This document shows positions 16,829 to 25,996 of a DNA stretch of 64,000 nucleotides, in pieces. The stretch lies in contig NZ_CP063808.1 in assembly GCF_018128905.1 (NCBI RefSeq), forward strand, positions 5,146,001 to 5,210,000. Reading direction: 5' to 3'. A model generated the notes under the pieces. The model was not told where the DNA came from and made no database searches. It saw only the letters and a list, made by a program, of their open reading frames with translations. Within the stretch, counting starts at the first letter, position 1; each line of letters opens with the position of its first letter. The DNA comes from Streptomyces sp. A2-16 (GTDB lineage Bacteria > Actinomycetota > Actinomycetes > Streptomycetales > Streptomycetaceae). The translations under genes and the position numbers were made by a program.

Positions 16829-18139
16829 ATGAAAAGAGTCGCCTCCTCCCTCGCCGTCGCGTGCGCGCTGGGCCTCACGGCCACCGCATGCAGTGACAGC
16901 ACCGCCGGCGGCACCGGAGCCGCCCCGACCGGATCGGTCGACGCGACGGCGAGCCTGAAGGGCGTCCACCTGACCATGTGGGTGGCGCAGAACAGCGTCG
17001 CCGAGCCCAAGCAGGTCATCGACGCCTTCCAGAAGGCGACCGGAGCCACCGTCACCACCCAGGTGATCCCCGACCCCTACGAGTCGAACGTCCCCACCAA
17101 GCTGGCCTCCGGCGACAAGCCCGACCTGATGTTCTGGCAGCCCACCGGCAGCACCCTGCCGTTCGTCCAGCCGGAGAAGAACCTGCTGCAGCTCGACAAC
17201 GAGGACTGGGTCGGCAAGCTCGGCAAGACCGAGCAGGGACTCGGCCAGGTCGGCGGCCACCGCTACGCCGCCATCGTCACCAGCCCGGCCACCCTCGGCG
17301 TCTACTACAACAAGGACGTCTTCAAGAAGGCCGGCATCACCAAGATGCCCACCAGCTACGCCGACCTCCTCGCCACCGCCAGGACCGTAAGGGCCAAGGC
17401 GGGCGTCGCCCCGTTCTTCGAGGTCGGCGGCGACAAGTGGCCGCTGCAGTGGCAGGTACAGCTGCAGCTGACCGACCTGCCGCAGAGCTTCTGGGACAAG
17501 CTGAACAAGAACCAGGCCAAGTGGACCGACCCGGTCGTCGTGAACGCGATCAAGAAGTACAAGTCGCAGGTCCTCGACGGCGGGCTGGCGCAGAAGAACT
17601 ACAAGACCGCCACCTTCGTGGACCAGGGCAAGGCGCTCCTGGACGGCAGCGCCGCGATGGCCGTCAACGTCACCTCGCTGCAGAGCGAGATCCAGGCCAC
17701 CTCCAGCACCGCGGAGATGGACCGGAAGCTGGGCTGGTTCCCGGTCTCCAACAGCTCCGACAAGGCCCTGTACTCCCCCGACCAGACCAACGGCGTGGTC
17801 GCCTTCAACACCGGTGACGACAAGCGCCAGACCGCCGCCCGGCAGTTCCTGTCCTTCTGGCTCGGCGAGGACTACCCCGCCTACATCAAGGCGAACAAGG
17901 TCGTCTCCGTGGAACCCGCCGTGCCCAACCCCGACGGACTGCCCCAGACGGCGATCGCCCAGGCCAAGGCGCTGTCGTCCGCGACGGGCGTCTTCCAGGT
18001 CAAGGCGCTCACCGCGCCCGACATGCACCTCGCGCTGGCCGACATGATCTACGGCAAGAAGACGCCGGAGCAGGTCGCCCAGGCCGCCCAGGACCAGTTC
18101 ACCCAGGTCCTCAAGGCGCGCGGCGTCTCCGGTTTCTGA
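16829..18139 (+). CDS. CUT1 sugar ABC transporter, substrate-binding lipoprotein
   Basis: A 436-residue protein from ATG 16829, with CTAAGG 8 bases upstream. The lipoprotein signal ends LTATAC, with Cys followed by SDSTAGG, for anchoring outside the membrane. The mature part is a family-1 extracellular sugar-binding protein (KGVHLTMWVAQNSVAEPKQVIDAFQKATGA, DLMFWQPTG, YYNKDVFKKAGI). It begins an operon with two permeases and no ATPase, as usual for Streptomyces CUT1 systems that share MsiK. Divergence from GH36 and proximity to LacI suggest an alpha-galactoside or similar oligosaccharide as ligand. Confidence 0.88.
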   Translation: MKRVASSLAVACALGLTATACSDSTAGGTGAAPTGSVDATASLKGVHLTMWVAQNSVAEPKQVIDAFQKATGATVTTQVIPDPYESNVPTKLASGDKPDLMFWQPTGSTLPFVQPEKNLLQLDNEDWVGKLGKTEQGLGQVGGHRYAAIVTSPATLGVYYNKDVFKKAGITKMPTSYADLLATARTVRAKAGVAPFFEVGGDKWPLQWQVQLQLTDLPQSFWDKLNKNQAKWTDPVVVNAIKKYKSQVLDGGLAQKNYKTATFVDQGKALLDGSAAMAVNVTSLQSEIQATSSTAEMDRKLGWFPVSNSSDKALYSPDQTNGVVAFNTGDDKRQTAARQFLSFWLGEDYPAYIKANKVVSVEPAVPNPDGLPQTAIAQAKALSSATGVFQVKALTAPDMHLALADMIYGKKTPEQVAQAAQDQFTQVLKARGVSGF

Positions 18140-18198
18140 CCGCTCCGTCCCGGGCCGCTCACAGGGACCCGGCCCGGGCCACTCACCGGAGGTGAGAC

Positions 18199-19155
18199 GT
18201 GGCGGACACAGCCACCGTCGGCGTCACCGACGCCAAACCCAGCAAGCAGGCGCACGGTTCCGCGCGGCACAACCCGCGGCGCCGGCCACGCGGGAAGTCC
18301 GACCAGCCATGGTGGTTCGCCCTGCCCGCGCTCGCCGTGTTCGGTGTCTTCTTCCTGCTGCCGAACCTGCTCAACTTCGTCTACCCGTTCACCAACTGGT
18401 CGGCGTTCCACCCGGACATCCGGTTCGCGGGACTGTCCAACATCCGCAGCATCCTGCAGGACGGCTCGATGCTGCGGGACATCCGGATCACCGTGGAGTA
18501 CGCGGTGCTGGTGGCCCTCTTCCAGAACGGCTTCGGGCTCGCCCTGGCCCTGCTGCTGGAACGCGACACCCGCTTCAACCGCTTCTTCCGGGCCGTGTTC
18601 TTCCTCCCGGTGCTGATCTCCGCCCTCGCGGTCGGCTACATCTTCCGCGCCCTGCTCGCCCAGGACGGCGCGCTCAACAGCGTGCTGTCCTCCCTGGCGG
18701 GCCACCAGGTCGACACCCCCTGGCTGGGTTCCACCACCTGGACCCTGGTCGTGGTGACCCTCATCCACGGCTGGAAGTGGATGGGCCTGGCCATGCTGAT
18801 CTACCTGGCCGGTCTGAAGAGCATGCCGGGGGACGTCCTGGAGGCGGCCCGCATCGACGGCGCGGGCGCCTGGCGCACCTTCTGGTCGATCCGTTTCCCG
18901 CTGCTGGCACCGGCGGTCACGTTCAACGTCACCACCGCCCTGATCGGCTCGATGAACACCTTCGACATCGTCCAGGCCACCACCGCGGGCGGCCCGGGCA
19001 GCGAGACCGAGGTCTTCAACATCTACATGTTCCGCGTCTTCGGACAGGGCCTGTACGCGCAGGCCTCCGCGATGAGCCTGGTGCTGTTCCTCATCGTCGT
19101 CGTCCTCGCCGTGCCGGTCATCGTCGGTCTGCGCCGCAGGGAGGACAACCAGTGA
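18199..19155 (+). CDS. CUT1 sugar ABC transporter, permease 1 (MalF-like)
   Basis: A 318-residue membrane protein from GTG 18199 with a strong GGAGGTG site. It has about six transmembrane segments after a ~35-residue cytoplasmic N-terminus. The EAA loop that contacts the ATPase reads DVLEAARIDGAGAWRTFWSIRFPLL. Its stop overlaps the start of the second permease (GTGA), so the two are translated together. It pairs with the binding protein just upstream. Confidence 0.88.
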   Translation: MADTATVGVTDAKPSKQAHGSARHNPRRRPRGKSDQPWWFALPALAVFGVFFLLPNLLNFVYPFTNWSAFHPDIRFAGLSNIRSILQDGSMLRDIRITVEYAVLVALFQNGFGLALALLLERDTRFNRFFRAVFFLPVLISALAVGYIFRALLAQDGALNSVLSSLAGHQVDTPWLGSTTWTLVVVTLIHGWKWMGLAMLIYLAGLKSMPGDVLEAARIDGAGAWRTFWSIRFPLLAPAVTFNVTTALIGSMNTFDIVQATTAGGPGSETEVFNIYMFRVFGQGLYAQASAMSLVLFLIVVVLAVPVIVGLRRREDNQ

Positions 19156-20006
19156 CCGCCCTTCCCGTCCCCGCTCCCGCGCGGCGCGGCCCGCTGCGCT
19201 GGGTGCAGCCCGCCGTCGTCCTGGTCGTCGCCGCCGTCACGATCGGCATCCCGCTCTGGCTCGTCGCGGTGACCTCCGTCAAACCGCAGGCGGAGGCGAT
19301 CAAGCCCAACCTCTCGCTGCCGCACCACGTGCAGGCCGCCGACAACTACCGACAGACCTTCGACCAGGGGAAGATGATCCAGGGCTTCGTCAACAGCCTG
19401 CTGGTCGTGGTCCCTTCCGTCGTCCTGGTACTGCTGCTGGGCGCCGGGGCCGCCTGGGTGTTCGCCCGCCGCAAGGGACGCCTGGTGAGCACGCTGTACG
19501 CGCTGAGCATCAGCGGCCTGCTCCTGCCGCCCGCGGTCATCACCATCGTGATGGAGCTGCGCCAGATGGGCCTGGCCGGCACCCAGCTCGGCATGATCGC
19601 CGTCTACACCGGGATGTACCTGTCCACGTCGATCTTCTTCATGACCGGCTTCATCCGGAACCTCCCCGAGGAGCTGGAGGAGGCGGCCCGCATGGACGGT
19701 GCCGGCCCGGTGCGGGTCTTCTTCCAGGTCATCCTGCCGCTGCTGCGACCGGTCATCGCCACCGCGACGATCATGGTGATGCTCTTCGCCTGGAGCGACA
19801 TCTTCTACGCGTTCTTCGTCCTGGGCGGCGGCGACAAGGCCACCCTCCCGCTCAACCTCTACCAGGTCGCCAACGCCCAGCTCTACCTCAACAACTGGCA
19901 CCTCATCTTCGCCTACGTCGTGATGATGAGCCTGCCCATGGTGGCCGTCTTCGTCGTCGCCCAGCGACGCGTCGTCTCCGGCATCACCAGCGGAGCCGTC
20001 AAGTAA
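19152..20006 (+). CDS. CUT1 sugar ABC transporter, permease 2 (MalG-like)
   Basis: A 284-residue protein from GTG 19152, overlapping the previous stop. About six membrane segments; the EAA loop is EELEEAARMDGAGPVRVFFQVILPLL. With the preceding gene it forms the heterodimeric channel of the transporter. No ATPase gene is nearby, so a shared one such as MsiK is expected. A hairpin separates it from the next secreted enzyme. Confidence 0.88.
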   Translation: MTALPVPAPARRGPLRWVQPAVVLVVAAVTIGIPLWLVAVTSVKPQAEAIKPNLSLPHHVQAADNYRQTFDQGKMIQGFVNSLLVVVPSVVLVLLLGAGAAWVFARRKGRLVSTLYALSISGLLLPPAVITIVMELRQMGLAGTQLGMIAVYTGMYLSTSIFFMTGFIRNLPEELEEAARMDGAGPVRVFFQVILPLLRPVIATATIMVMLFAWSDIFYAFFVLGGGDKATLPLNLYQVANAQLYLNNWHLIFAYVVMMSLPMVAVFVVAQRRVVSGITSGAVK

Positions 20007-20058
20007 CCCCCGCTGCTCCGCTCCCCCGTCCCACCTCACCCGCGCTCTCATCCACGAT

Positions 20059-20080
20059 CCTCCCGCGCCGACGCGGGAGG
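20059..20080 (+). terminator. Intercistronic hairpin before the secreted GH-A enzyme
   Basis: CCTCCCGCG (20059-20067) pairs perfectly with CGCGGGAGG (20072-20080) over a 4-base loop. It lies between the permease stop and the ribosome site of the next gene, without a T-run. It may attenuate read-through or stabilise mRNA ends so that transporter and hydrolase are made at different levels. Confidence 0.5.
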
Positions 20081-20092
20081 CGGAGGACCCTC

Positions 20093-22651
20093 ATGCCCCG
20101 AACCCCGCACAGCCCACGCCGGACGCGGCGCCTGTTCGCCGTGTCCGCCGTCGCCGTCGCCCTGGTCGGCACGGCGCTGACCGGCACCGTCGCCCAGGCG
20201 GCCACCCCCCAACTCACCGTCGACCTGGGGCAGACCACCGGAGCGGTGATGCACGGCGCCAACGGCACGCTCTACGGCCTCAGCGACGACGGCGTCCCCG
20301 GCGACAACCTGCTCGACCCCCTGCACATGACGACCGTCGTGCAGAAGGCCCCCGACGGACTGCAGCACCCCAACGGCGACGCGCTGACGGTCAAGGCGGC
20401 CTACGACCGCAGCGGCGGCGGCGACGTGTACATCTACATGCAGGACTACTACGCCCAGTGGCCCTACGAGAACCTCGGCCTGGACGACTACCTGGCCAAG
20501 GTCGACACCATGGTCCGCAAGGTCGCCGCCCGCCCCGACGCCGACGACTTCGTGTGGGTGCCCTTCAACGAGCCCGACGGGAACTGGTACGGCGGTCTGG
20601 GCAGCTCCGACACCGCCACCTACACCAAGGCCCGCGACAGGTTCGAGAGCGACTGGGCCACCGTCCACAAGAAGATCCGCTCGATCATCCCCGACGCCCG
20701 GATCGCCGGACCCAACGAGACGCACTACGACACGCGCCTCATGAACGACTTCTATCCCTGGGCCAAGGCCAACGACGTGCTGCCCGACATCACCACCTGG
20801 CACGAACTCGACCCCGGGTCCCTGTCCAGCTTCGAGACCACCCTCGCCGCCTACCGGACCCTGGAGAAGAACACCGGCATCCCCGAACTCCCGGTCAGCA
20901 TCAACGAGTTCGCCAACCGGCGCGACCAGTCCGTGCCCGGCCAGATGGTCCAGTGGCTGTCGCTGTTCGAGCGGAACAAGGTCTACGCCGACCAGGCGTA
21001 CTGGAACATCGCGGGCAACCTCAACGACAACGCCGTCCAGACCAACATCCCCAACGGCACCTGGTGGCTGCTGCGCTGGTACGCGGGACTGACCGGAAGG
21101 ACCGTCCAGGTCAGCCCTCCGCAGGCCAACACCACCGACACCCTGCAGGGCATCGGCTCGCTGGACACCGGCCGCAAGCAGGCCCAGGTACTGCTCGGCG
21201 GCAGCTCCGGCGCCGTCGACACCGTCCTGCGCCACATACCGTCCTCCTTCGGGCCCAAGGTCAACGTGACCGTGGAGCGCGTCGGTTGGAGCGGCTACGA
21301 AGGCGCGGCCGCCGCACCGAGCGTGGTCTCCCGCACCAGCCGTACCGTCGGCAAGGACCGCGCCGTCACCGTGCCGCTCACCGGCCTCGACCCGATGGCC
21401 GCCTACCGCGTCACCGTCAACCCGGCCGGCAAGGGCGCGCCCGCCTCGGCGAGCCTGCCCTGGTCGGCGTCGTACGAGGCCGAGAACGCGGTGATCACCG
21501 CGGGCACGGTCTACTCCCAGGGCTCGCGGTCCAACCCCTACGGTTTCGCCACCTCCGGCACCAGGGACGTCGGCAGCCTCAACCAGCCGACCAGCAAGGT
21601 CGCCTTCACGGTCGACGTCCCGAAGACGGGCACGTACGACCTGGACGTCTTCTACGGCAACCAGTCCGGCACCCCCTCCACCCAGACCCTCACCGTGGAC
21701 GGCGGCTCACCGGTCACCCTCACCTACGGGTCCACCCTCAACTGGACCTACCGCTCCGTCGTCCGCGCCCCGCTCACCCTGACGGCGGGCACCCACACCC
21801 TCACCCTGGCCAAGGGCACCAGCGAGGTCACCCTCGACAAGATCGACCTGACCGCGTCGGCCACCCCGCAGGCCGTCTACCCGGCGACGTACGCCGACAT
21901 CACCGGCTCGCCGTCGTACGACTACCGCACCTCGGGCACGAGCGGCGCCGGTGCGCTGGTGCTGGACAAGGGTGACAAGGCCGTCTTCGACGTCGACGCC
22001 CCGGCGGACGGCTACTACACGGTGCGTGCGGACTACTCGGCCACCGGTCGCGGCACGCTGAGCCTGGACGGTGCCACCGCCGCCACTCTGCTCCCGACGC
22101 AGGGGAAGAGTGCCGCGAAGACACTGCGGCTGTACCTCACCGCCGGGATCAACCGGGTGACCGCGGCCGTTCCGGGACAGGGCAGGCTGACGCTGAGCGA
22201 CCTGCGGGTGACGGACGCGCCGAGCAGCGAGGGCGTGACCGCGTACGAGGCGGAGGACGGTGTCCTCGCCGGGCGCGCGGCTGTGGCCGCCAACAGCTGG
22301 ACCTCCGGCGGCCGTTACGTCGGGAACATCGGCAACGGGCCGGGCAACACCCTCAGTCTGAAGGTGCGGGCCGCGAAGGCCGGGCGGTACGTGATGAGCG
22401 TCCGCTACGCCAACAACGAGCTCGCCGGTTCAGGGAACTACAACACCAACGTCGTCTCCCGGGCCGCCGACATCACCGTCGGCGACAGCACCCGGCGGGT
22501 CATGTTCCGCAACAGCTACAGCTGGTCCAACTACTGGTACCTGCCGGTCCCGGTCACCCTCGAGGCCGGCGACAACACCGTCACCTTCGCCAACGCCACG
22601 GCCTACGCGCCGGACATCGACCGCGTCACGGTCGCGCCGCTGAACGGCTGA
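20093..22651 (+). CDS. Secreted clan GH-A glycoside hydrolase with CBM6/35-type modules
   Basis: An 852-residue protein from ATG 20093 with GGAGG upstream. A Sec signal peptide (basic start, then LFAVSAVAVALVGTALTGTVAQA) precedes a GH39/GH5-like barrel: acid/base E160 in PFNEPDGNWYGG and nucleophile E272 in SINEFANRRD, with WHELDPGS between. Two beta-sandwich carbohydrate-binding modules of the CBM6/35 type follow (YEAENAVITAGTVYSQGSRS at about 463 and YEAEDGVLAGRAAVAANS at about 720). Exact family and substrate are not clear to me. Position after the CUT1 permeases suggests it supplies that transporter. Confidence 0.75.
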   Translation: MPRTPHSPRRTRRLFAVSAVAVALVGTALTGTVAQAATPQLTVDLGQTTGAVMHGANGTLYGLSDDGVPGDNLLDPLHMTTVVQKAPDGLQHPNGDALTVKAAYDRSGGGDVYIYMQDYYAQWPYENLGLDDYLAKVDTMVRKVAARPDADDFVWVPFNEPDGNWYGGLGSSDTATYTKARDRFESDWATVHKKIRSIIPDARIAGPNETHYDTRLMNDFYPWAKANDVLPDITTWHELDPGSLSSFETTLAAYRTLEKNTGIPELPVSINEFANRRDQSVPGQMVQWLSLFERNKVYADQAYWNIAGNLNDNAVQTNIPNGTWWLLRWYAGLTGRTVQVSPPQANTTDTLQGIGSLDTGRKQAQVLLGGSSGAVDTVLRHIPSSFGPKVNVTVERVGWSGYEGAAAAPSVVSRTSRTVGKDRAVTVPLTGLDPMAAYRVTVNPAGKGAPASASLPWSASYEAENAVITAGTVYSQGSRSNPYGFATSGTRDVGSLNQPTSKVAFTVDVPKTGTYDLDVFYGNQSGTPSTQTLTVDGGSPVTLTYGSTLNWTYRSVVRAPLTLTAGTHTLTLAKGTSEVTLDKIDLTASATPQAVYPATYADITGSPSYDYRTSGTSGAGALVLDKGDKAVFDVDAPADGYYTVRADYSATGRGTLSLDGATAATLLPTQGKSAAKTLRLYLTAGINRVTAAVPGQGRLTLSDLRVTDAPSSEGVTAYEAEDGVLAGRAAVAANSWTSGGRYVGNIGNGPGNTLSLKVRAAKAGRYVMSVRYANNELAGSGNYNTNVVSRAADITVGDSTRRVMFRNSYSWSNYWYLPVPVTLEAGDNTVTFANATAYAPDIDRVTVAPLNG

Positions 22652-22741
22652 CCTCGGCCGGAGGACCGGCGCTCTCGTCACTGGGGCGAGCGTGCCGGGC
22701 GAGTTCAGCCGGGAGGGGCCCACCGCCGGGCCCGGTGCACT

Positions 22742-22781
22742 GTCGCCCACCCACTCGGTCGGATCCGGGTGAGTGGGCGAC
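22742..22781. terminator. Imperfect terminator hairpin between convergent genes
   Basis: GTCGCCCAC at 22742-22750 pairs with GTGGGCGAC ending at 22781; an alternative inner pairing uses CCCACTC with GAGTGGG. It lies between the end of the GH-A gene and the end of the minus-strand membrane-protein remnant. Confidence 0.6.
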
Positions 22782-22788
22782 GGCGCCG

Positions 22789-23394
22789 TTATGGCACTCC
22801 CAGTTCGAAGAGGCCGTAGCCCGCGTACGACCCGGAGGCCAGGGCCGCCACGCCGAGCAGCGTGAACTGGTAGGCCGGGCCGAGGCGGCGCAGGGCGAGG
22901 GCGACCGGGATGAACAGGGGGAAGAGCGGGAGCAGGTAGCGCGAGACGTTTCCGAAGATCTGTTGGCTGCCGAGGACGAGGACGAGGGTGAGGAGGGTGT
23001 GGACGATCAGGACCGCCGGGAGACGGACCCGGATCAGGAGCGGGAGCAGCAGGAGCGCCAGCAGGACGACGCCCACACCGATCATGTCCGCGAAGGGCCA
23101 CGCGAAGAGGTAGTCGGAGTGGCCCACCGTGACCGAGGTGAGGACGTCGAGGGTCTGTCGGCCGAAGTCCCACTCATGCGCCCAGGCACCTGACTGGAGC
23201 CGGAAGTAGCCGGCGTAGTCGCCCATCCGGTGGCCGACCCAGCCGACGGCTCCTACGGCGGCGAAGCTCACGAGTTGGCGAAGCGGCCCGTCCGTCGCCT
23301 CGGCCGCACCGCGCCCCAGCACGGCGGCCGGCCGGAAGGTGCCGCGGCCGAGCGCTCCGCGGATCCGGACGATGCCGCGGTACGTCCGGGTCAC
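22789..23394 (-). pseudogene. C-terminal remnant of a PIG-V-like mannosyltransferase membrane protein
   Basis: The 201-codon frame encodes several hydrophobic helices (MIGVGVVLLALLLLPLLIR, AVLIVHTLLTLVLVL, YLLPLFPLFIPVALAL) and motifs of the Streptomyces PIG-V/GT39-like proteins (MGDYAGYFRLQSGAW, HSDYLFAWPFADM, QQIFGNVSRYLLPLFPL). Those proteins are about 400 residues long, and the catalytic N-terminal half with its DxD region is missing. No sequence upstream continues the family. The remaining part is therefore probably non-functional. It ends convergent to the GH-A enzyme. Confidence 0.6.
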
Positions 23395-23511
23395 GGTGAC
23401 GGGGTCGCCTGTCGCCGACGCCTCGGCCTCCGACGGCCGGGCTCATCCAGTGGCCGGTCGCCGGTGGCGCCGATCAGGGCCGGCAACTCGTCGCTCTGCG
23501 ACAGGGGCGAA

Positions 23512-23543
23512 AAGGGGCCCGCCACGGTGCGGCGGGGCCCCTT
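23512..23543 (-). terminator. Terminator of the GntR gene
   Basis: AAGGGGCCCGCC (23512-23523) pairs with GGCGGGGCCCCTT (23531-23543) with a single extra G, around a 7-base loop. It begins about 22 bases after the GntR stop on the minus strand. Confidence 0.7.
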
Positions 23544-23564
23544 CGGCATGGCCGGGCAGGCGGG

Positions 23565-24326
23565 TCAGCCGAACAGACGGCGCTGGATCTCGCGCCGGTA
23601 GTCCTCCAGCGTCCGGTCGAGGTGGACGGCCGTGGCCTCGGCGGCCTCGTCGGGGCGGCCGTCGCGGATGGCGCGGTAGATGGCCTCGTGCTCCTCTACC
23701 GCGGCCGGGGTGCCCTCGCCGAGGCTGTCGTGGATGCCGATCGCACTGGACTGGCGCTGCAGTCGGCGCGCGTCGCGCACCGCGCTGCCGAGGAAGGTGT
23801 TGTGCGAGGCCGCGGCCAACGCTGCGTGGAAGTCGTCGTCCGCCCGGTTGAAGACGTCGACGTCGCCGTGGGTGTACCCGTACCGGCACTGCTGCATGGC
23901 GACCTCGATCGTGCGCAGTTCGGCGGGCGTGGCACGGGTGGCCGCGAGCTTGGCGGCGGCCATCTCCTGGACCCTGCGGAACTCGAACAGCATGAGCACG
24001 TGATCGAGGTCCACGGGACGGAAGAACCCGCCCCAGCGACTGGTGATCAGCATGCCGTCGTCGTCCGCGACGAACAGCCCGCGGCCCTTGTGCGCCCGCA
24101 CCCGGCCGAGCGCCGAGAGGATCTTCACCGCTTCCCGGACCACCGCCCTGCTGGTGTCCAACTGCTGGGCCAGGTCGTTCTCCGTGGGCATCCGGTCGCC
24201 GGGGACCAAGCGGGCCTCGGCGATGAACTCGAGGATCCGCTCCGCCACGACCTCGTACCCGGGCCGGTAGTCGCGCCGCTCGTCCGCGCCGTTCACGACT
24301 GCTGCCACGGCGGGCGTGTCGTTCAT
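23565..24326 (-). CDS. GntR-family (FadR/FCD subfamily) transcriptional regulator
   Basis: A 253-residue regulator from ATG 24326 with GGAGG at good spacing; a longer frame upstream is not supported. The N-terminal winged helix reads VAERILEFIAEARLVPGDRMPTENDLAQQL then SRAVVREAVKIL. The FCD ligand domain contains the acidic/His metal-site pattern (D-x3-H in DDDFHAAL, EEHEAI, HLDRTL). It diverges from the CUT1/L-sugar operon. An imperfect palindrome with the GT-N3-AC core expected for FadR-type proteins lies at 24403-24417 and recurs at 44140. The inducer is probably a sugar acid or lactone of the adjacent pathway. Confidence 0.87.
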   Translation of the reverse strand: MNDTPAVAAVVNGADERRDYRPGYEVVAERILEFIAEARLVPGDRMPTENDLAQQLDTSRAVVREAVKILSALGRVRAHKGRGLFVADDDGMLITSRWGGFFRPVDLDHVLMLFEFRRVQEMAAAKLAATRATPAELRTIEVAMQQCRYGYTHGDVDVFNRADDDFHAALAAASHNTFLGSAVRDARRLQRQSSAIGIHDSLGEGTPAAVEEHEAIYRAIRDGRPDEAAEATAVHLDRTLEDYRREIQRRLFG

Positions 24327-24402
24327 GTGTCCTGCCTCCGGGTGACTGCGACGAGGGTGACTGATCGGCCTTGAAGCCGCACTCATCGTACCTCAGCCCA
24401 AT

Positions 24403-24417
24403 ATAAGTCGTACTCAT
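24403..24417. promoter_or_regulatory. Candidate GntR operator, copy 1
   Basis: ATAAGTCGTACTCAT is an imperfect palindrome (ATRAGT-N3-ACTYAT) with the GT-N3-AC core typical of FadR-type operators. It sits in the divergent region between the GntR gene and the transporter operon. An almost identical site (one difference over 17 bases) occurs at 44140-44154. Confidence 0.6.
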
Positions 24418-24543
24418 TCTGGACGATCTCGATCATGAACCACGGTGCAACTTGTTCTTTAAAACCCTATTTACCCAGATACAGCAGGCTCAAGAGCAGC
24501 TCTCATGCACCCAGCTGAGTCCGAAAAAAGCCGTACACACCCC

Positions 24544-24572
24544 TTGACGCACCGTTGGATATGGCGGCTAAT
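24544..24572 (+). promoter_or_regulatory. Probable promoter of the L-sugar transporter/catabolic operon
   Basis: TTGACG at 24544-24549 and GCTAAT at 24567-24572 are separated by 17 bases in an unusually AT-rich stretch. Transcription would start near 24580, about 50 bases before the binding-protein start. Confidence 0.5.
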
Positions 24573-24631
24573 TTCTTCCGCGGCGGTAATGACAGAGCCG
24601 TCAGCCTCACGCAAACCGAGTGGAGTCGCTC

Positions 24632-25996
24632 ATGTCCGTCTACAAGCCTTCGGTCGCCCAGGAGACAGGGACCAGCAGGAGACGCGCCGCGCTGCTGGCC
24701 GGCTGTGCCGCCACCGTGCTGCTCACGGTGACCGCCTGTGGCGGGGGCGGCGGCGCGACCGGCACGACCAAGGACGGATTCGCGCAGGCCGCCCAGAAGG
24801 ACGGGGCGCTGACCGTCTGGGTGGACGCGACCCGTATGGACGCCGCGAAGCTGTACCAGGCGTCGCACCCGGGCGTGAAGATGGACATCGTCAGCTACGA
24901 CGGCGACGCCAACGGGTCCAACTACCTCCAGACGAAGGTCCAGTTGTTCAACCGCACGGGCAAGGGCTGGCCGGACGTCGTCTTCAGCTCGCAGAACAAC
25001 GAGGCGAGCTGGGCGGTGGACGCGGGCTTCGCGGCACCGCTGAACAGGGGCCTGATACCGGACGCGACCCTCGGCGGATTCGCCAAGGGCGCCAACGACG
25101 TCTGCACGGTCGACGGAACCCTGTACTGCCTGCGCAACGACCTCTCCCAGGCGGTGCTCTGGTACAACGCGCCGCTGCTGAAGAAGTTCGGCTACACGGT
25201 CCCGACGACCTGGGAGGAGTACCAGGCGCTCGGCGAGAAGGTCGCCAAGGAGCACCCCGGCTACCTCGTGGGCGACGCGGGCGACTCCTTCACCCCCGAG
25301 ATCTACCTGTGGGCGAGCAAGTGCGGCGCCAACCACATCACCGGCCCCAAGTCCGTGTCCGTCAACACCACCAGCGAGGCCTGCACCAAGATGGCCAAGC
25401 TGATGGACGTACTGATCAAGAACAAGTCCCTGTCGATCAGCGGCGTCTTCAGCACCGACTTCGCCAAGAACGAGGCCGACAAGGTCCTGCTCATGCCCGG
25501 CCCGGCCTGGTACGGCGGCGCCGTGTTCAAGGACGGCCTCAAGACCCCGGCCAAGCAGATCGCGGTGGCACCCATCCCGCAGTGGCAGGGCGAGACCTCG
25601 CCGTCCACCGGCAACGTCGGCGGCGGCACCTGGCTGCTGTCCAAGCACTCCACCCACCTCAAGGCGGCCACCGACTTCCTGACGTGGGTCACCACCGACA
25701 ACGCCTACCAGGGCGCGAAGGCCCCCGGCTTCCCGGCCTACGCGCCCGCCGCCGAGAACTGGCTCAAGGCGCAGGCCGCCTCCGGCTACTACGCCAGTGA
25801 CCTCAGCGCCCTCAAGGACGCCTCCTCGCAGGTGTGGGCCGACTGGGGCTCGGGGCAGTTCAGCCAGGAGGCGATCTGGGCCGCCACCGTCAAGCCCGGC
25901 CTGACCCAGGGCAAGACCATCGAATCGCTGCTGCCCGCCTGGCAGGACTCCATCGTCAAGTACGCCAAGTCCAACGGATACAAGGTCTCCCAGTGA
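24632..25996 (+). CDS. CUT1 sugar ABC transporter, substrate-binding lipoprotein
   Basis: A 454-residue lipoprotein. ATG 24632 is preferred over GTG 24620 because GGAG at 24621-24624 then acts as ribosome site. The signal ends LLTVTAC, Cys followed by GGGGGATG. The mature part is a family-1 sugar-binding protein (LTVWVDATRMDAAKLYQASHPGVKMD, WPDVVFSS, VLWYNAPLLKKFGYTVPTTWEEY). It heads an operon that runs through two permeases, an unknown hydrolase-like protein, a mutarotase and an L-sugar oxidation pathway, so the ligand is probably a glycoside carrying that L-sugar. Confidence 0.88.
   Translation: MSVYKPSVAQETGTSRRRAALLAGCAATVLLTVTACGGGGGATGTTKDGFAQAAQKDGALTVWVDATRMDAAKLYQASHPGVKMDIVSYDGDANGSNYLQTKVQLFNRTGKGWPDVVFSSQNNEASWAVDAGFAAPLNRGLIPDATLGGFAKGANDVCTVDGTLYCLRNDLSQAVLWYNAPLLKKFGYTVPTTWEEYQALGEKVAKEHPGYLVGDAGDSFTPEIYLWASKCGANHITGPKSVSVNTTSEACTKMAKLMDVLIKNKSLSISGVFSTDFAKNEADKVLLMPGPAWYGGAVFKDGLKTPAKQIAVAPIPQWQGETSPSTGNVGGGTWLLSKHSTHLKAATDFLTWVTTDNAYQGAKAPGFPAYAPAAENWLKAQAASGYYASDLSALKDASSQVWADWGSGQFSQEAIWAATVKPGLTQGKTIESLLPAWQDSIVKYAKSNGYKVSQ

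Noticed and set aside
20059..20080. Intercistronic hairpin as a riboswitch
   Set aside because: It is a single 9-base stem with a 4-base loop; no conserved riboswitch core can be seen.
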